DNA of 64,000 nucleotides from Torreya grandis. Its lineage: Eukaryota; Streptophyta; Pinopsida; Cupressales; Taxaceae. The notes beneath the pieces are model-generated. The model was not told the origin of the DNA. It saw only the letters and a program-made list of their open reading frames with translations, and made no database searches. The stretch is from positions 3,631,501-3,695,500 of the forward strand of contig JARHVA010000224.1 in NCBI GenBank assembly GCA_037957365.1, in the 5' to 3' direction. Shown one piece after another: positions 38,047-51,961 of the stretch. The position numbers and the translations under genes were made by a program. How positions within the stretch are numbered: position 1 is the stretch's first letter; the number at the start of each line of letters is the position of its first letter.

Positions 38047-41000
38047 CTTATGTTTTATGTCAAAATCATTTATAATTAATGTATTTTCTATTTTTCAAAT
38101 TGAAACATTGGAAAAAATTTCACCAATAAACATATTTTTTGTTAATTGATTGATTATTTAAAAAAATCAAAATTTAAATTTGTCAATCAACACATGTTTA
38201 AAAAATATATTTACAAAAATATCTTATAAAATACACATAAATTTGTTAAATAAACCAAAATATACAAATATTAGTATTAAATTTTGTGTTTTTAGTTTGA
38301 AATCACTTGTGATATGTATTTTGCAAATTAAAAAATATAATTTCTTAAAACTTCACTTTGTTTGCGATGACAAGTGATTAATTGGGGTTACTTATCCACC
38401 AAATAAGAAGGCATTCATTGTTTTTGGGTCCAAAAGGAGTTTGTAATGCTTGAAATTACTTGTTAACAATTAAAGGAAAAACATCATTTATTTGTATTAT
38501 TATTAGTTATAATATTTAAGATTATCAAATGCTTGTAGTTTAATTAGTGAAGATGATGGTTCATTACATTATTTGGAGGTAGGTTTGGTTCGATCTTAGT
38601 GAGGACCAAGAAATTAAAAAGAGTACAACCAATATATTTTATAATTTATTATTATTGTTACAAAAACCTTATTTGTACATTATAATGATATGTTGTGATT
38701 AATAAAAAAAATTATTTTTCCATTTAATAAAATATATTTTAGAATTTTAATACTCTTTAGATCTATACAAGGATAATCATAATATACAATATTAGGAGAG
38801 AGGAGCCAATAGTTGAGTGGGTAGTAATACTTGAGATGGTTATGGATAACAAAATAGTTGAGAGTTAAATATATTTGACAAAAAAGTAGATGTATAATTT
38901 ACATGTGATTATATAACTTGAACTAAATAGTAATTCACATCAACCAATCACATGATGACACAATACCCTCATAAGTATAAGATACTTATTGCATATGTTT
39001 TAGTCATACTTATTTTGTAAGGTATTTCAAATCTATTATTTTAAATATATTTAAAATTTAAATTTTCCTATATTAAACACGTCAAACCAAAAATATGATT
39101 GTCTTCCACTTGAAATTTTAAATGAACATTCTATATATATCAATTAATACCCTTAAAACATACATATGAAGTGAGGTGTATGAATATTAACTCCTCTCCC
39201 ATACTTTTCCTTTTTGGAAGGGAAGAAAAATGGAACACTTTGAACTATGAATTCTATTAAACATTGACAAAGACGGAGAATCTTATATGGTGTCTTTAAT
39301 AATTACGATGGCCCCACAAATACCATAAACTTGATTTTTAAGTAGGCTATTTCCCTGGTTTAATATGGAAACCTGGTCAAGATTCTTCCCTATGTTTTTT
39401 GTACATAAATCACATCCCCTCATTCTACACTATCTATTTTCTTTGTTTATAATATTTTAATTTTCTTAAATGCATTATAGGGTACGCCTATTTTTCATAA
39501 GTGGCATAATTGATGATCTCAAGAGAGAGGCATGGAATGCATGATTATTGGCTAATTAATAAACATAGGTTCCCATATTATTTTGAAAGAGGATGTAAAA
39601 TTAAATATATTTAAGCATGTCATCGTGTAACTTATTATAAAAAATAGATTTATTTATAATAGCTTTGTTAAATGTGTTGTACAACCATTGAGGGGTATGA
39701 AGATTTTTAGTTGATGTTAAGACATTGAATTGAATCGAGGACACTATATGGTAAACATAAACTTTGGATGGTCGCTACCTACACAAGGTAATCATCATCA
39801 TAACCCTAATTGATATTATAAGCACATTTGTTGCTAAGAGTATTTGGACATGGATTTTGAATAGGCCATTCCCTAAATTCTTAAATAGTTGGGAGATGAG
39901 TTTCAAATTGGAATTTATTTCAATAACTATATCATCATGTGATTCCACCATTATTGTCCATGACAGTTTGTTTCTTACAAAAAAAATTTGAGCATCAAAA
40001 TTTTAAGAATCTTTAGAAAAAAATATCTATTATAAGAGGTTTGATCTTTTCCATAGATTAGATCCCTTAATCTTTACTTTAAATCATACTAAAGCTTTTA
40101 AAATTTAACATTGTCTATATTTTATGGGTTCAAGAGCTCATGACCAATGTCATGCCTCTTAAGATTAGCCTTAAACCATCCAAATGATGGTCACAAGGTT
40201 GGTAGAAGAATTATGATGTGTATTTCAAAAACTACCACTTGAAGCACTTATGTAACTTTCTTAGCCCCCTTTATTTGGCCTCACTAGTAGATTTTCTATT
40301 TATGTGTTAGAAATTATATCAAAATCACATTCAAAATAAACTAAAAAAAGTATAGTAGTGGGTTTGATACAAAATTTAAGGTGGTGTTTTTTGTATTTAC
40401 CTCAATGATACCAAACAATATTATTTTGTCAAAAATTGGTAGAATTTTATCATAATTGGGGGTTTCGATATCTGATGTGATTTATGCTATTAGATGTTAT
40501 TGCAATAGAGATTTCTTTAAAGTAGAGGCTTTGAAAAAAAAAATTGAGGAAGAATTTTCAATGATAATTGGTGTGCATAGAATTTTTGTAACAAATTTTG
40601 CGTCATCATTGTAAAATTTATTTCACCATGTTTACAATTTGATGCCAAAACCATTTGATTTTTTTTTTAATAATTCTTGTTGTTGTAGTTCATGTCATTT
40701 TTTTAAATTATTGAATTATATGTTAGGTTATTAATTACATATTAAGGTTTTAGTAGTTGTTTCTATTTCTATTTGTAGATGATAGAAAAAATGATAATGG
40801 TAAAAATTACAATAATTAACGAATAATTTTTTATTAAAATATTTTTCATAAAGGAATACACTTAAAAGATAAAGGAACTAATTCATACAATCAATAAATA
40901 ATAGTTACAAACAAAGTGTTGATCCAAAGGTTATGCACTAGGTCAAGGCCACAAATTTTGGATAAGTACAAGGATATATAGAAGTTTAGCATACACAAAA

Positions 41001-41570
41001 AAAAGACGAGGCAAGAAAAATATTAGCACAAGACTAATATTAAAACACAAGATAGAATGTAAGGAAGAAACACACATAAATGTGGTGAGGTCTCAACAAG
41101 GTGTAACACATGAATCATCTAGAATAAGATATTTTTAAGATCACATGGAACAATCTGAATAATCTCTAGGTTCATCTAGAAGATATCCATATGGATTTAA
41201 TTGTCATGAGTATGTCATTGAGGTAAACGTATAAATAAATGCTTTGACATATCATTTTGACACATAGGGATTTGATACACAGAGTTGACAAAAGTGATTT
41301 GAAGACATAGTAAAATACAAAAGTATTTTTCAAGGTTTGCCATGTATTATAATGCACAGAGCTTGTAGAAGATACTGTAATTTGGTTTTAATATATTTCA
41401 ACCTAAAAGGAATGTATACATGCATATAATTATGATAAATGTAATGGATGTGAACTTAGTTTTTTGGATATGTATTTAATTCAAGATTAATGGATTACCT
41501 TATCACTTTTAGATGAGTTTAGCTAAGGATTGCATTTTATTTTATGCACTTTTGATTTTTAGTTTTTCTT

Positions 41571-41660
41571 CTCATAAATGGGGGCCTTAGTGAATCTCTC
41601 CTAATAAACAAGGGCCTCAATGATTATCTCATAAATAGGGGCCTTAGTGATTCTATTTTT
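41571..41660. repeat. minisatellite, about 29-bp unit, 3 copies
   Basis: Units of the form CTCATAAATRGGGGCCTTAG followed by 'tgatt.t' begin near 41571, 41601 and 41628. Confidence 0.85.
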
Positions 41661-44272
41661 TATGCCTCAAGTAATATCTTAATCCTTAGGTTCAAGAGAT
41701 ATGCCATCATATGATTATTCTATTGTTGAGTTTACATTTCTTAGTGTAGAAGTTGTAGGTTATGATAGTTAAGTACAACATTTTGGTTCCATTGTCAAGA
41801 CCTTGTTTGTAAAAATGATATAATATTTGAGAATGCAATGGAATAATTCATCATGATGGAATTCATGAAGCATTGGTTTGAAACACATGCATTGATTTTG
41901 TCCAAGGAAGTGCCTTACTAAGGTGGTTTGTGACCTAGGAAGTGGTTGCAAAGTGATACATACATTGATCAATATGAAGTTTTTTTAATAGAGATTCCTA
42001 GGCATATTAACGCATGGTTAGTCATATATGTTAAGGATTAAATTAAGAATCTTGAGAGAAGATATGTCTAGTTAGAGGATTGGATTAATGTTTTACTTAT
42101 TTTTTGATTAATTTGTTCTAAATAAGATAAAACTATGAATATTCAGATTACGTAAAATAAGGGAATAACCCTATAAATTTGAATGTAAATGGTAGATTGA
42201 TATAAAAATTAATATATTTAGAATTGACAAGATGGTGGAGAAGAGACAAACCTAATTTAATTTTAATTTCGGCAATTCATTGTGTTCATTATTAACCTTG
42301 AAAAAACTTGTGTCTACTTTATAACCTCTCAAATCAAGAAATAAGAGTTCAAAACTTGCATAGATGTTGTTGGTGAAGCTCAGATCCCTAAAAAAATGTA
42401 TATTATCTAGGATTTATCGGTAATATCCCAATCGAATATGTAAGTTTGTCTCACCTTAGACATGGTTACACCCAGACCTATAAAGACCTCCTATGTGTGC
42501 ACTCACCCTCGATCTTGAGTCTTAATACATGTTTTGCTTCTTTTTACTTTAAAACCTTAACCTCACTTTTATCATAAGATGTGTTACATCCTGATTCCTC
42601 TCTAGACTTGATAACCTACTGATTATTGGATTCGATGGTTATTGATTGGCTAATTAATGTTTTAGTTAAGATGGATTTTATATACTGATGTATGGATATT
42701 TATACGTTGTTTTATTTGCATGATCATTAATTTATGAGATAGATGTACTTTGATGTTATGTACATGATGATCCTTATTATTTATTTCATTACATCAGTAT
42801 ATTATGGATTTTATCTTGATTCAGGATAACTATAATGTTGTTTTAATGTGGATGTAGGATAGATTACATCCCTCAGACTATGATGGAAAAAGAGCATCAT
42901 TGAAGAGCATGGAGTAGATGAAGGCATTGGGGGATGATAGAATGAAAAATGAGAACTCTACACACATCATGAACAATAGAATCTACTTAGATTCATTATT
43001 TTATTTAGATAGCTTATATTTACTTTCAATTGTGGTCATGTTTGTTGCATTTGAATATGGTAGTGTGTTTACTAGTGTGAAATTCAGACTCTTATAGGTT
43101 GTCTTACATAGCTTATTTCACGTGATGATGTTTCCATAATGTGTGATTTAGGATCTTAAATTATCCTTACTGCTATCTTTGGTATTTTTGTGAATAATTC
43201 TACAAATGTTCTTTCTTACCTAAATGATTATAAACTGAGTGAGTGTGAATGTCTTTGGAAATATCAGTGCCTTATTTATAAATACTTTGTTAGGGAACAT
43301 AATTGCATTGTGTGCTAAATGATTATTAGTTTGACTAAGTATCAAGGCACGGTTATAATGTAATTTGACATGATCATAGTGTTTAGCAAACATGATAATA
43401 TTTAAATTGTTATCATATTAAGTTAATGATAATAGCTACAATGTTTAAATTATTATTATTATAATAATGTTTAATTGATTTTGGGTAAGTCAGTGTTAAT
43501 GTTAATTAAGTTTAAAAGGATTGTATTATATGGAAAGTTCTCAAATTAGGGTTTTTATAGACATTGACTTGGGATATGCATGATATTATGCAAAACAAAC
43601 ACTTTTGTTTGGACTACATGAGAAAACGTGAAATCATTCATAGTATTTTTCCAGTTAGTTTTTCATGCAAGGCTTCTTCACCAAGCTCATTATGAGCGTA
43701 ATGAATTTTTATGAATATGGTGGGAGGCTTATTAGCATGAAATTAACATGCAAAGAAGATAAAAGGGGGAGGAAGTTATGCTTGGGAGTACATGATAGAT
43801 GAAGGAGGAAAAAGAAAGAGAAAGAAAGGGTTCGAGCAAATTTTAAAAGGAGCAATTCAAATTTGTTAGATCTATGACTTATTTACTAAGTTGGTCTATT
43901 GCTTAAAGTCATAATTGTTTTATATGAGTTAAATAGATGAACCTAGTAAATTTTAAATAGATAAGGTTTTTTTCATTTTTCATTATTATTGAATTTGAAG
44001 AAGGACCAAGGTTATATACCTAGCACTGGGTATGGATTGACCATCCACAGAGCTAGGTATATGACTCTAAAACCCTATTAAAAATGGCTAAGTACCCTAA
44101 ATTCATTGCCAAAATATAAAATACTGAGATATTAATGTATAATTTTTGTGTATTTTGGATGAGCTAAAACCCTAGGTAAATTTCAAGGGTAGATTTATTT
44201 GTTAGTTGAGTATATACATATAGAACCTATTATGACTATGACTCAATATATTTAAGTATTGAACCATTTTGT

Positions 44273-44301
44273 TGTGTGTGTGTGTGTGTGTGTGTGTGTG
44301 G
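44273..44301. repeat. (TG)n microsatellite
   Basis: About 14 TG dinucleotides. Confidence 0.95.
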
Positions 44302-46657
44302 ATGTTTTTATTGAGTCAAGTTAGGGCATGGTTGGGTATGGAGGTTAAACTCATACTTTAAAAACTAGTTTCAAGTCATTCTTTTCTTCATATAATTTAC
44401 ATTGGCTTATTTTCGACGACCTGATGACATGCATATGTCTATATATACATATATATGTGGTGAATAGGCTTATGGTTATTTTAATCACATGTGAAATTGT
44501 GTTATTATGTGTTTGAACCATATGGAAACTCTAAGCGGTGAATGACCTGATGATATTCTTATATCTATTTGAATACATATTAAATATGGTATACGTTAGA
44601 AAAGCTTGTGGATCTTCTATTTACATATAGGATTGATTTTATATTATACTTGAAGCCTAAGGAAATTTTAGGTAGTGAATGTTAGATGAATGAGTATTCT
44701 CTATAGATTTATTATAGAGTCTTTCATTTTATAATGAACGAATAAATAGATAAAATCTATAGTAAAATCACTTGATATATGTGATTAATTTTATATTGAA
44801 TGGACATGGGTTGAGCTCTTAAAATTTATAGAAGTATAAATATATATACTCACTTTATCTTCAACTATGTTTATATATAGTTGGTTTTGTCTATATAAGA
44901 ATATGTACCTTTGAAATATGTCTTTCCATATATCAAAATCTGTATATATATAGACATAGCTAAGTTTGTTTATGACTATGTGCATTTTAATATTCAAGTG
45001 GTGGTCTGTTGGGTTTATTGAAATAGATTAAATCCAAGATACTATAGTTTAATCTATGTTTGTAAGTGGAAAAGAAATTTGATGTAATGATGTGTTCGTA
45101 TATGCATCTACAGCTATACGTGATACTCTTAAATTATGGACAAAATACTAGTCTATTTAGAGTATAACGTATACATGCATGCATATACTTTTTGATGATT
45201 AAAATGTGTTATATGATATAGTAAAAAAACATGGGTGAATTTATTTACTAGAATTATCAAGGCTAAACTTAAATGTGTGTATAATGGGTTGAAATAACTT
45301 CTAGTTATGTAGTATTTGAGAATAAACACAAACCATATTAAAGCTCGTTAATATTTGATTAAGCTTATTGATGTACTTTTGATATATGGAAATAAAGTAA
45401 TAAGTTGGTAATAATGTTATATGGATAAATAACATTACTTAAAGAATTGTATGCAAATACTTTAGTGAACTTGAAGTATGACGCTAGTTTTCCCTGAATG
45501 GTATAACTATTTGAAATCTATTTATATATCTAATTTTATTGTGTTATAAATAAATTAGATGTTTGGAAGCTATATATTGCATTTAATAGATTAAATACAT
45601 GTGTATGAGACTTTGTTGTATTATCAAATATTATAGCTACTAGTAGGGAAAACACATTTTAAAATCTATTGGTTTTACTATTTTCAAATATATGAACCAA
45701 TCTGATATTAGTGATCCTAAATAAATGAGTGATATGGATTCCACTTAATTAGTGTCACTAATATGTAGATAAGGTGTAATCTGATTGAGTGGTGTGTATG
45801 AAATTGACTAATCATCGAGATCAAATAATTATAAGAAAAATTTGGCCAAAGTAGTATTTATGGTTAAACATTTTCATTTCATTTGTTTGATTTAGTTTAC
45901 ATGTTTTGTACAATATCATGTTAGAATGGGTTTATTTATGATATAATGTGGGTAATAGTTATCTTACAGTACACGGGTTTTAGTTATCACTCTTGATTTT
46001 TGCATCATCATTATCTACCCATACATGAAGGGAGGGCCATTCCATTGTTAGGAGATTGTGTTGGGGATCAATGGTTTGTGGTTGGTGTGTAAAAGCACTC
46101 AGATGATGCTCTCCCCCCCTCAACAGTACTTATCTAGTGATTACACTCATGATTACTTATGGATGATTCAAGTTCAATGAGACTCACATGCTCTATGGAA
46201 CATTGTATCTTTGTAAATTATTATTTAAGCATGTATTATGTTAAAAATATACTAGTTTATTATATTTAACTACTATAATAGTTAGTTGCAATATTGTATC
46301 AATAGTCACTGAATTTGTAACTAAATAGTTATTATTTAAATACAAGATTTATCTTTATAATTAGCATTGTACATGATTATGTGATCATTAGCTAAATATA
46401 TTAGCTATAGACCTTGATTATGGTTAGCTTTAAACTAATGTATTTAGTTAAAGATCACTGTATTATTGGTTTCAATGTGATGGAATCTATTTATTGAAAT
46501 TGTGTAAATGCTTTAATTTTTTTCACCTTATTATAGTAAAACCTAGTGGGGTTCTTACAAGATGAATCTTGACAAATGGGTTAGTAATTAGGGTTGGACA
46601 ACCGTAACCACTCCCCATGAGTGGTTAAGTTTTACATAAGTTAAAAAACTAAGAAAA

Positions 46658-47739
46658 TGGATCTAATCCATAATTTAGGTGGATATTCCACTCTAAGCTT
46701 CACCAATATGAATTCTAAATAGATATCTAATTAAAAATTATATTTATGACTATTATATACTAATAAAAATGCCAAAATAGAAATGAGTAAGTGTTAGAAA
46801 TAAAATAGACTAATCTACTTAACATAAGCAAGAACAAGAAATAACAATATTCAACATGACACAAGGTTTACCCTAGAGAACCCAATGTGGGAAAAACTAA
46901 AATGAGTGATTAAAACACCCCCCTTTTCACTATGTTCTACAAATTATATATAAGGTACTACCAATGGCCTTCATGGATATATTATGAATTAAAAACTATC
47001 CACACGCATATATAATATAATTTCTACACTTTTAAGACATTTTTTTGCAATCTTAACACCTGAGCCAATCATCTATAGCTAATATAAAAATAAACTAAGA
47101 ACTAAGACTCAAAATCACCCAAGAAATGATGTGAATCCAACTTCCCTTTTATCTCCCTTATTATTTTTACTACTATTTTCTAATTATCGGGGCCTATATT
47201 TATGTTATTCCATCCTTAGAAACCCCTAAGAAGCTAAAGTGAACCATTAGGAAGTTAAAACTTCTAAAAAATATTAAAATCCCACATTCTCAACTAAGCT
47301 TCAAAGTTCAATAGTCCAAATTTATAGAGTCCAACAATTGGTACCCGAGTAATCTTGATGATTCAGACAATCAACTTCCAAAGCCCATAACTTTTGCATA
47401 TGAGCTTGAAATTGAGTTCCATTGTTTTTGATCTTGTCTATTTTTTAAAGAGGAATTCAAATATGGAATAAAAATATAATTTTGATATAAATAAAACACT
47501 ATTTTAACCCCTAAAATATAAAATAGTCTTTTCCTAAGAGCATGAAACTTACCAACTTGTCATCATGAAGATGTTCAAATCACCCTCATTTTGATTTACC
47601 TAAGAAGCATGTCTAATATTGATATTTTGAGTGCATTAAATATATTAAAATAGTGTCATAAGAACATAACTTTCATATAATTGGGCATAGTGGAAACTTA
47701 GTACACATGACTAATATACTAGGATCCAAATTTGGATCA
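46658..47739 (-). repeat. 3' LTR (element orientation) of the gag-protease element
   Basis: About 1082 bp. Shares with the second LTR 'acatgacacaaggttta', 'gagaaccta atgtgggaaaaac'-like text, 'aatggccttcatggat', 'ctcaaaatcacccaagaaa', 'agcatgtctgatatt' and 'gaaacttagtacacatga'. Confidence 0.85.
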
Positions 47740-47859
47740 TACCTCCCCAATTTGAGGCTTTTAAATACCTAAAATCTTAAGAACTTATATAGTGATGAAA
47801 TTTCAGTCCCCACTTATTTACTCTCTATTAAACTTGGAGGTGTATATGCTGAAATAAAT

Positions 47860-48540
47860 TATCAGCATTATGAATTGTTGAGTCTACCCTTTCATGCCCC
47901 CTTTGTTACTCACTTTGTTGCCAAGGAAGACCCATATCTAAAAGTGGACATCCTAGTAATAACTACATATCATTCTTATTTTAGTATACCTACTATGAGT
48001 ATCCTTACATTCTTGCTTATCTTTCAAAATAAGGAAAGAAAATTTCCCACTAGCATTAAGCAATCAATTACCTTGAGTGAAACTCACCAATGAGATCTTA
48101 GATTTGCCTTCATAGGAGTAAATGGTGTATATTTTCCCATATTTAACCAAATGGTACTGATTATACCTCCTCTTGAAAATAACATCTCTAACATACATAT
48201 AAGGGCTGCCAAAAACTATTCCATAAATTTCAATAGGTGCAACATTTACAACAACTTCATCAATGAAATGTTCATTTATTGTAAAATTGAACTTGCATTA
48301 TTTGGAGACCCTTATATCTACTCATTTTTTCAATCATCTTAGTACATAAGGATTCAAATGATCATATACTTCCATCCCAAGTTTATACCAGCTCTATGCT
48401 AATTAAATTTGATTGAAAGTAAGAATAAAAAAGAGAAAAAACTTTGATCATCTTAATTTGAAATTTGATATGTAAGAGTTTAGAAGCATAATTAATATCC
48501 ACACATACCTTTTTATTCATGGAGTTACAACACAACCTAT
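47860..48540 (-). pseudogene. aspartic protease of the gag-protease element
   Basis: In frame order on the minus strand: ASKLLHIKFQIKMIKVFS (about 48496-48440), then LFYSYFQSNLIS (about 48440-48400), where the catalytic D-S-G is replaced by Y-S-Y, and then FTINEHFIDEVVVNVAPIEI (about 48282-48223) leading to YGIVFGSPYMYVRD (about 48220-48180) and KISLVS (about 48095). The second part is the LLGSP-type C-terminal segment. The domain follows gag directly and ends close to the LTR. Confidence 0.75.
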
Positions 48541-49414
48541 CATCCACATCTTTGCTCCAATGAACCTCTTCACCTTGAAGTGATGACATGGCCTTTTTTT
48601 TCTTCTTGTTTTTAAATGGATGCAATTATGGATGTAACTTCCAACACTTATCGTCAGAGTGGATATCAACATCACAATTCCCACAATTTTTTTGAGTATC
48701 CTTCTTATAAAACATAAAATTTACATTGACCCCACCTTTCTTCTTTGGAACAACAAAAGATTTTGAAGATAAGGATGGACCCTTATTCTCATCCATCTCA
48801 AGATAGTGGGCTTGAGAACAAGCCTCATCTATGTCCTTTGGCTTGGCAAGCAAAATAAGCTTCCTTAAGTGACTATACAACCCTTCAACATACTTCATGA
48901 GCATATCATGATCAAATGTATCTTTTCCCATTTGGACTGCCTCTTTTCAAAACTCACTTGTATAAACCTACATACTTTGGCCTTCTTGTTTCCTCAAATA
49001 TTGTAATTCAACATACCTTTTATCTTCATAAAAAATAAGACAAAATTTCCTCTTAATCAAATTTTTAAATCCATCCCATTTATTAATTGATGGTAGCTTA
49101 TTAACAACCAAATAATTAAGAAAACTCTCAAACCAAGTTATATCATGACTAACTAACTTCAATCTTGCAAAATAAATTTATCGCTCTTTACTAATTTGGT
49201 GTAGATTAAAGTATACTTATGGTTGGGCCAATTAATGATTAAGCTTATCCACATTTACCTCACCTTCATAGGGATGAATGTCAATCTTTACCTCTAATTT
49301 GAATGGAGGTAGAACTTTGTTGAATTGAGGCTTATCTTTCTCATGGATGGAAGCATTAAGCTCTCCAGTTGGTTTCAAAGTATCCATGGAAACTCCCAGC
49401 TTTGCCATGACCAC
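48541..49414 (-). pseudogene. gag of the gag-protease element
   Basis: Begins near 49414 (MVMAKLGVSMDTLKP), then PPFKLEVKIDIHPYEGEVNV (about 49300-49240), the N-terminal Gag pattern. TWFESFLNYLVVNKLPSINK (about 49135-49080) and the SRLKR-type region KWDGFKNLIKRKFCLIFYED (about 49085-49025) follow. After a frameshift come LMKYVEGLYSHLRKLILLAK (about 48905-48845) and the knuckle CGNCDVDIHSDDKCWKLHP (about 48685-48630), close to a C-x2-C-x5-H-x4-C zinc knuckle. A Lys-rich tail follows. A few stops and frameshifts only, so it is better preserved than copies 1-3. Confidence 0.85.
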
Positions 49415-49678
49415 CTTAAAAATCTTCCCAAGCTCATTCCTGGATTGAGATATGCTTAAAACATCCTATTCTAATTTATATAATCTTATTTCATCATTTT
49501 TATTTATCCTCTCATCTTCAAAAACCATACTTCTCAAATATGTCTTCCACTTTATTGTAGATATCTTTTGTTATAAAGAGACCAAATCACCTTTTCCACT
49601 AGTAGTTGCTCCTCATGTAATAGGCATATATCTATAAAATGGCAACCAAATAAAACATACAAACTATGGGACACTAAC

Positions 49679-49693
49679 ATGCTCTAATAACAA
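49679..49693 (-). promoter_or_regulatory. primer binding site of the gag-protease element
   Basis: The reverse complement reads TTGTTATTAGAGCATG, similar to the Met-tRNA primer pattern TGGTATCAGAGC, two bases from the LTR edge. Confidence 0.55.
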
Positions 49694-50714
49694 TTTGATT
49701 CATAATCTAGGTGGATATAGGTAAGTGCACAAAGTTGGGGGATAAAAAGGGGCTTACTCATGGACATCATTTTCCCAAAATTTTAGAAATTTGAACTTCT
49801 ATAGATAATTTGAGATATGTATACTCCAAATTTGAAGATAGTGTAAGAACATGAAAGGTAAAATTTAGAGTCTAGTTTCCAAAACACTATATTTTTTTAA
49901 AAATGGTTAAGTATATCTATGTCAAACTTAAAAAATATTAAGATGAACTCCTATTTTTAAAGAAAATAGAGTACATAGATGGTTGTGTGGTGCACAATTT
50001 ATTGAGTAAAGTTTAATATTGTCTAAAACTATTTGGTGAACATTTAGATAAGATCTTCTAGTTTGTGAGCTATATTTTTTTATATTTTTCCAATGAATAC
50101 CTTTTTTACGAATTTTAAAAGTAAAAAAATCCTTAAAAATGGCAAAAAATGGATAGCCAGCCATGCAGTGCCCCTAACTACCTAAAAATAAACAAAAATC
50201 ATTTTTTTAAAATGTGTGTAGAATTAGGCTTAGTTTGTGACCATATATATTGTTTTGCACTTGGATCAAATAAAATTGAATTATTAAAACATTTATAGGC
50301 ATGTATATTTGTGGCATGTAGTGGCCTAAAAAAGGTATAGTTAGAAATCAACATAGTTTGAAACCTTAAATTAGTCAAAATTTTATAAAAACCATATTTT
50401 TGGAAATAGGAGAGCATAATTGTCATGATGGTATTAGGTTTTTAAATTTTACTATTGAAATTCATAGTGTATTTGATGATCGAAGTTAAATTTTGTTATT
50501 TTTATCAAAATTCTCAGACTCATTTGTAGATTGACAAGTCCAAGCCTTTGGCTCAAGAATCCAAGCCATTCTCATGATAAAAGGCTAGGTGTTTGAATTC
50601 AAATTCAAATAAAGTGAAAGCATTAGTAACACAGTCACATTAATACATAATAGGATCATGTTAGTAATGTGATTGCATTAATACATACTATAATCATGTT
50701 ATTGTAAAAATAAT

Positions 50715-50728
50715 AACATGATCATGTT
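50715..50728. repeat. perfect 14-bp palindrome
   Basis: AACATGATCATGTT, self-complementary. An identical copy sits at 51294-51307, and near copies at 7213-7226 and 7335-7348. Confidence 0.9.
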
Positions 50729-51293
50729 CCTGTTATTTTGCACAGAAAAGCATTTGAAGATGTACATGAAGCCAGTATTGATTTGAAGCTTATATTTACT
50801 ACTCTAAATGTTAAGTATAAATTTACATTTATTGGTACATTTATTTTCTTATACCATTATGAGGTAACATAGGAGTCCTAGGTTCGTAAAAATTGATGTT
50901 TCCTAAAATTGATCCAAAGTGGTGTGATTATAGTAGCATGGGTCACATTAATGATTTGGACACATCAAATGACCACTTTGTGTTAATTTCACTTTTACAT
51001 GATCTCTCCCTAATCCTTGATCACTTCTTACTCATCCTTCATCACCCCAAATCACTCTCTCCTCATTCCTCATTGTCCCTGTCACTCCCTCATTGACCCT
51101 CATTATCCCTCATCATCTCTAATCACTCCCTCATCATCTGTAATCACTCCTCCATTGACTCTCATGGTAGAGGAAATAAATGTAACAATATAAATTTAAA
51201 CTTATAATTATTATTCAAAATATTAAATATAAGCTTCAACTCAATATTGATTTCATGTACATGTTTATATGGTTTTATATGCAAAACAACATG

Positions 51294-51307
51294 AACATGA
51301 TCATGTT
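51294..51307. repeat. perfect 14-bp palindrome
   Basis: AACATGATCATGTT, identical to 50715-50728, near the other end of the same insertion. Confidence 0.9.
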
Positions 51308-51961
51308 ATTGATTTTATGATAATGAGGTTGTGTGATTAATGTGACCACCTTATGTATGAATGTGATAGCATTATGGTTCAATAATTACCAAGCCATAAT
51401 TTAAATAACATGATTGCATAATGTGTAATGTCCATAAAATTATCTCTCAGCACCATTCACATACCCATATTCCACTCTAATATTAACCAATATGGATTTT
51501 ATATATAGCTAATTAACGATTTGATTTATGCTTGTTATGTGTGAATAAACATGCCAAAATAGAAATGAACAAGTACTAGAAATAAACTAGAGTAGTATAC
51601 TTAACATAAGAAAAAATAAGAGATATCAAAACACAACATGACACAAGGTTTACCTTAGAGAACCTAATGTGGGAAAAACTCTAGTGGGTGAGAAAAAACT
51701 CCCATTTACACTATGTTATGCATATTGTATACAAGGTACTACAAATGGCCTTCATGGATAGATTATGAATTACCAACTATCCACATGTATATACAAAATA
51801 ATTTCTGAACTTTCAAAACACTTCTCTACACTCTCAACACCTGAGCTAATCATCTATAGCTAACAAAAGAATAAACTGAGAATCAAGACTCAAAATCACC
51901 CAAGAAAATGAAATGAAACTTGTATTTATGTTATTCCATCCTTAAAAACCACCAAAAAAAG

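Larger units (their letters stand above)
40555..46657. other. no gene recognised
   Basis: About 6 kb of AT-rich sequence. Apart from the minisatellite and microsatellite listed separately I find no ORF beyond 70 codons and no transposon protein. Parts (43600-43850, 45000-46560) have the look of old LTR sequence, but no partner repeat is present in the window. Confidence 0.4.
49720..51466 (-). mobile_element. unclassified insertion in the LTR, relative of the repeat at 10780-11712
   Basis: Starts AGGTAAGTGCACAAAG and ends CACATACCC on the plus strand, flanked by ATAT on both sides (possible 4-bp target duplication). The termini are weakly inverted: AGGTAAGTGCAC against GGGTATGTGAAT, 8 of 12 positions. 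The first ~900 bp match copy 1 in inverse orientation. Then come two palindrome clusters (50630-50735, 51290-51420) separated by a CT-rich stretch (51000-51170). No transposase is encoded, so it is probably non-autonomous. Confidence 0.6.

Noticed and set aside
42580..46560. A solo LTR of about 4 kb
   Set aside because: No matching terminal motif pair or target duplication could be fixed, and no partner copy is in the window.
47875..48342. Plus-strand ORFs in the gag-protease element
   Set aside because: The minus strand over the same bases reads the protease with its FGSPYMY segment.
49720..51466. Helitron
   Set aside because: Ends are not TC...CTRR and a 4-bp flanking duplication seems present; no terminal hairpin was seen.
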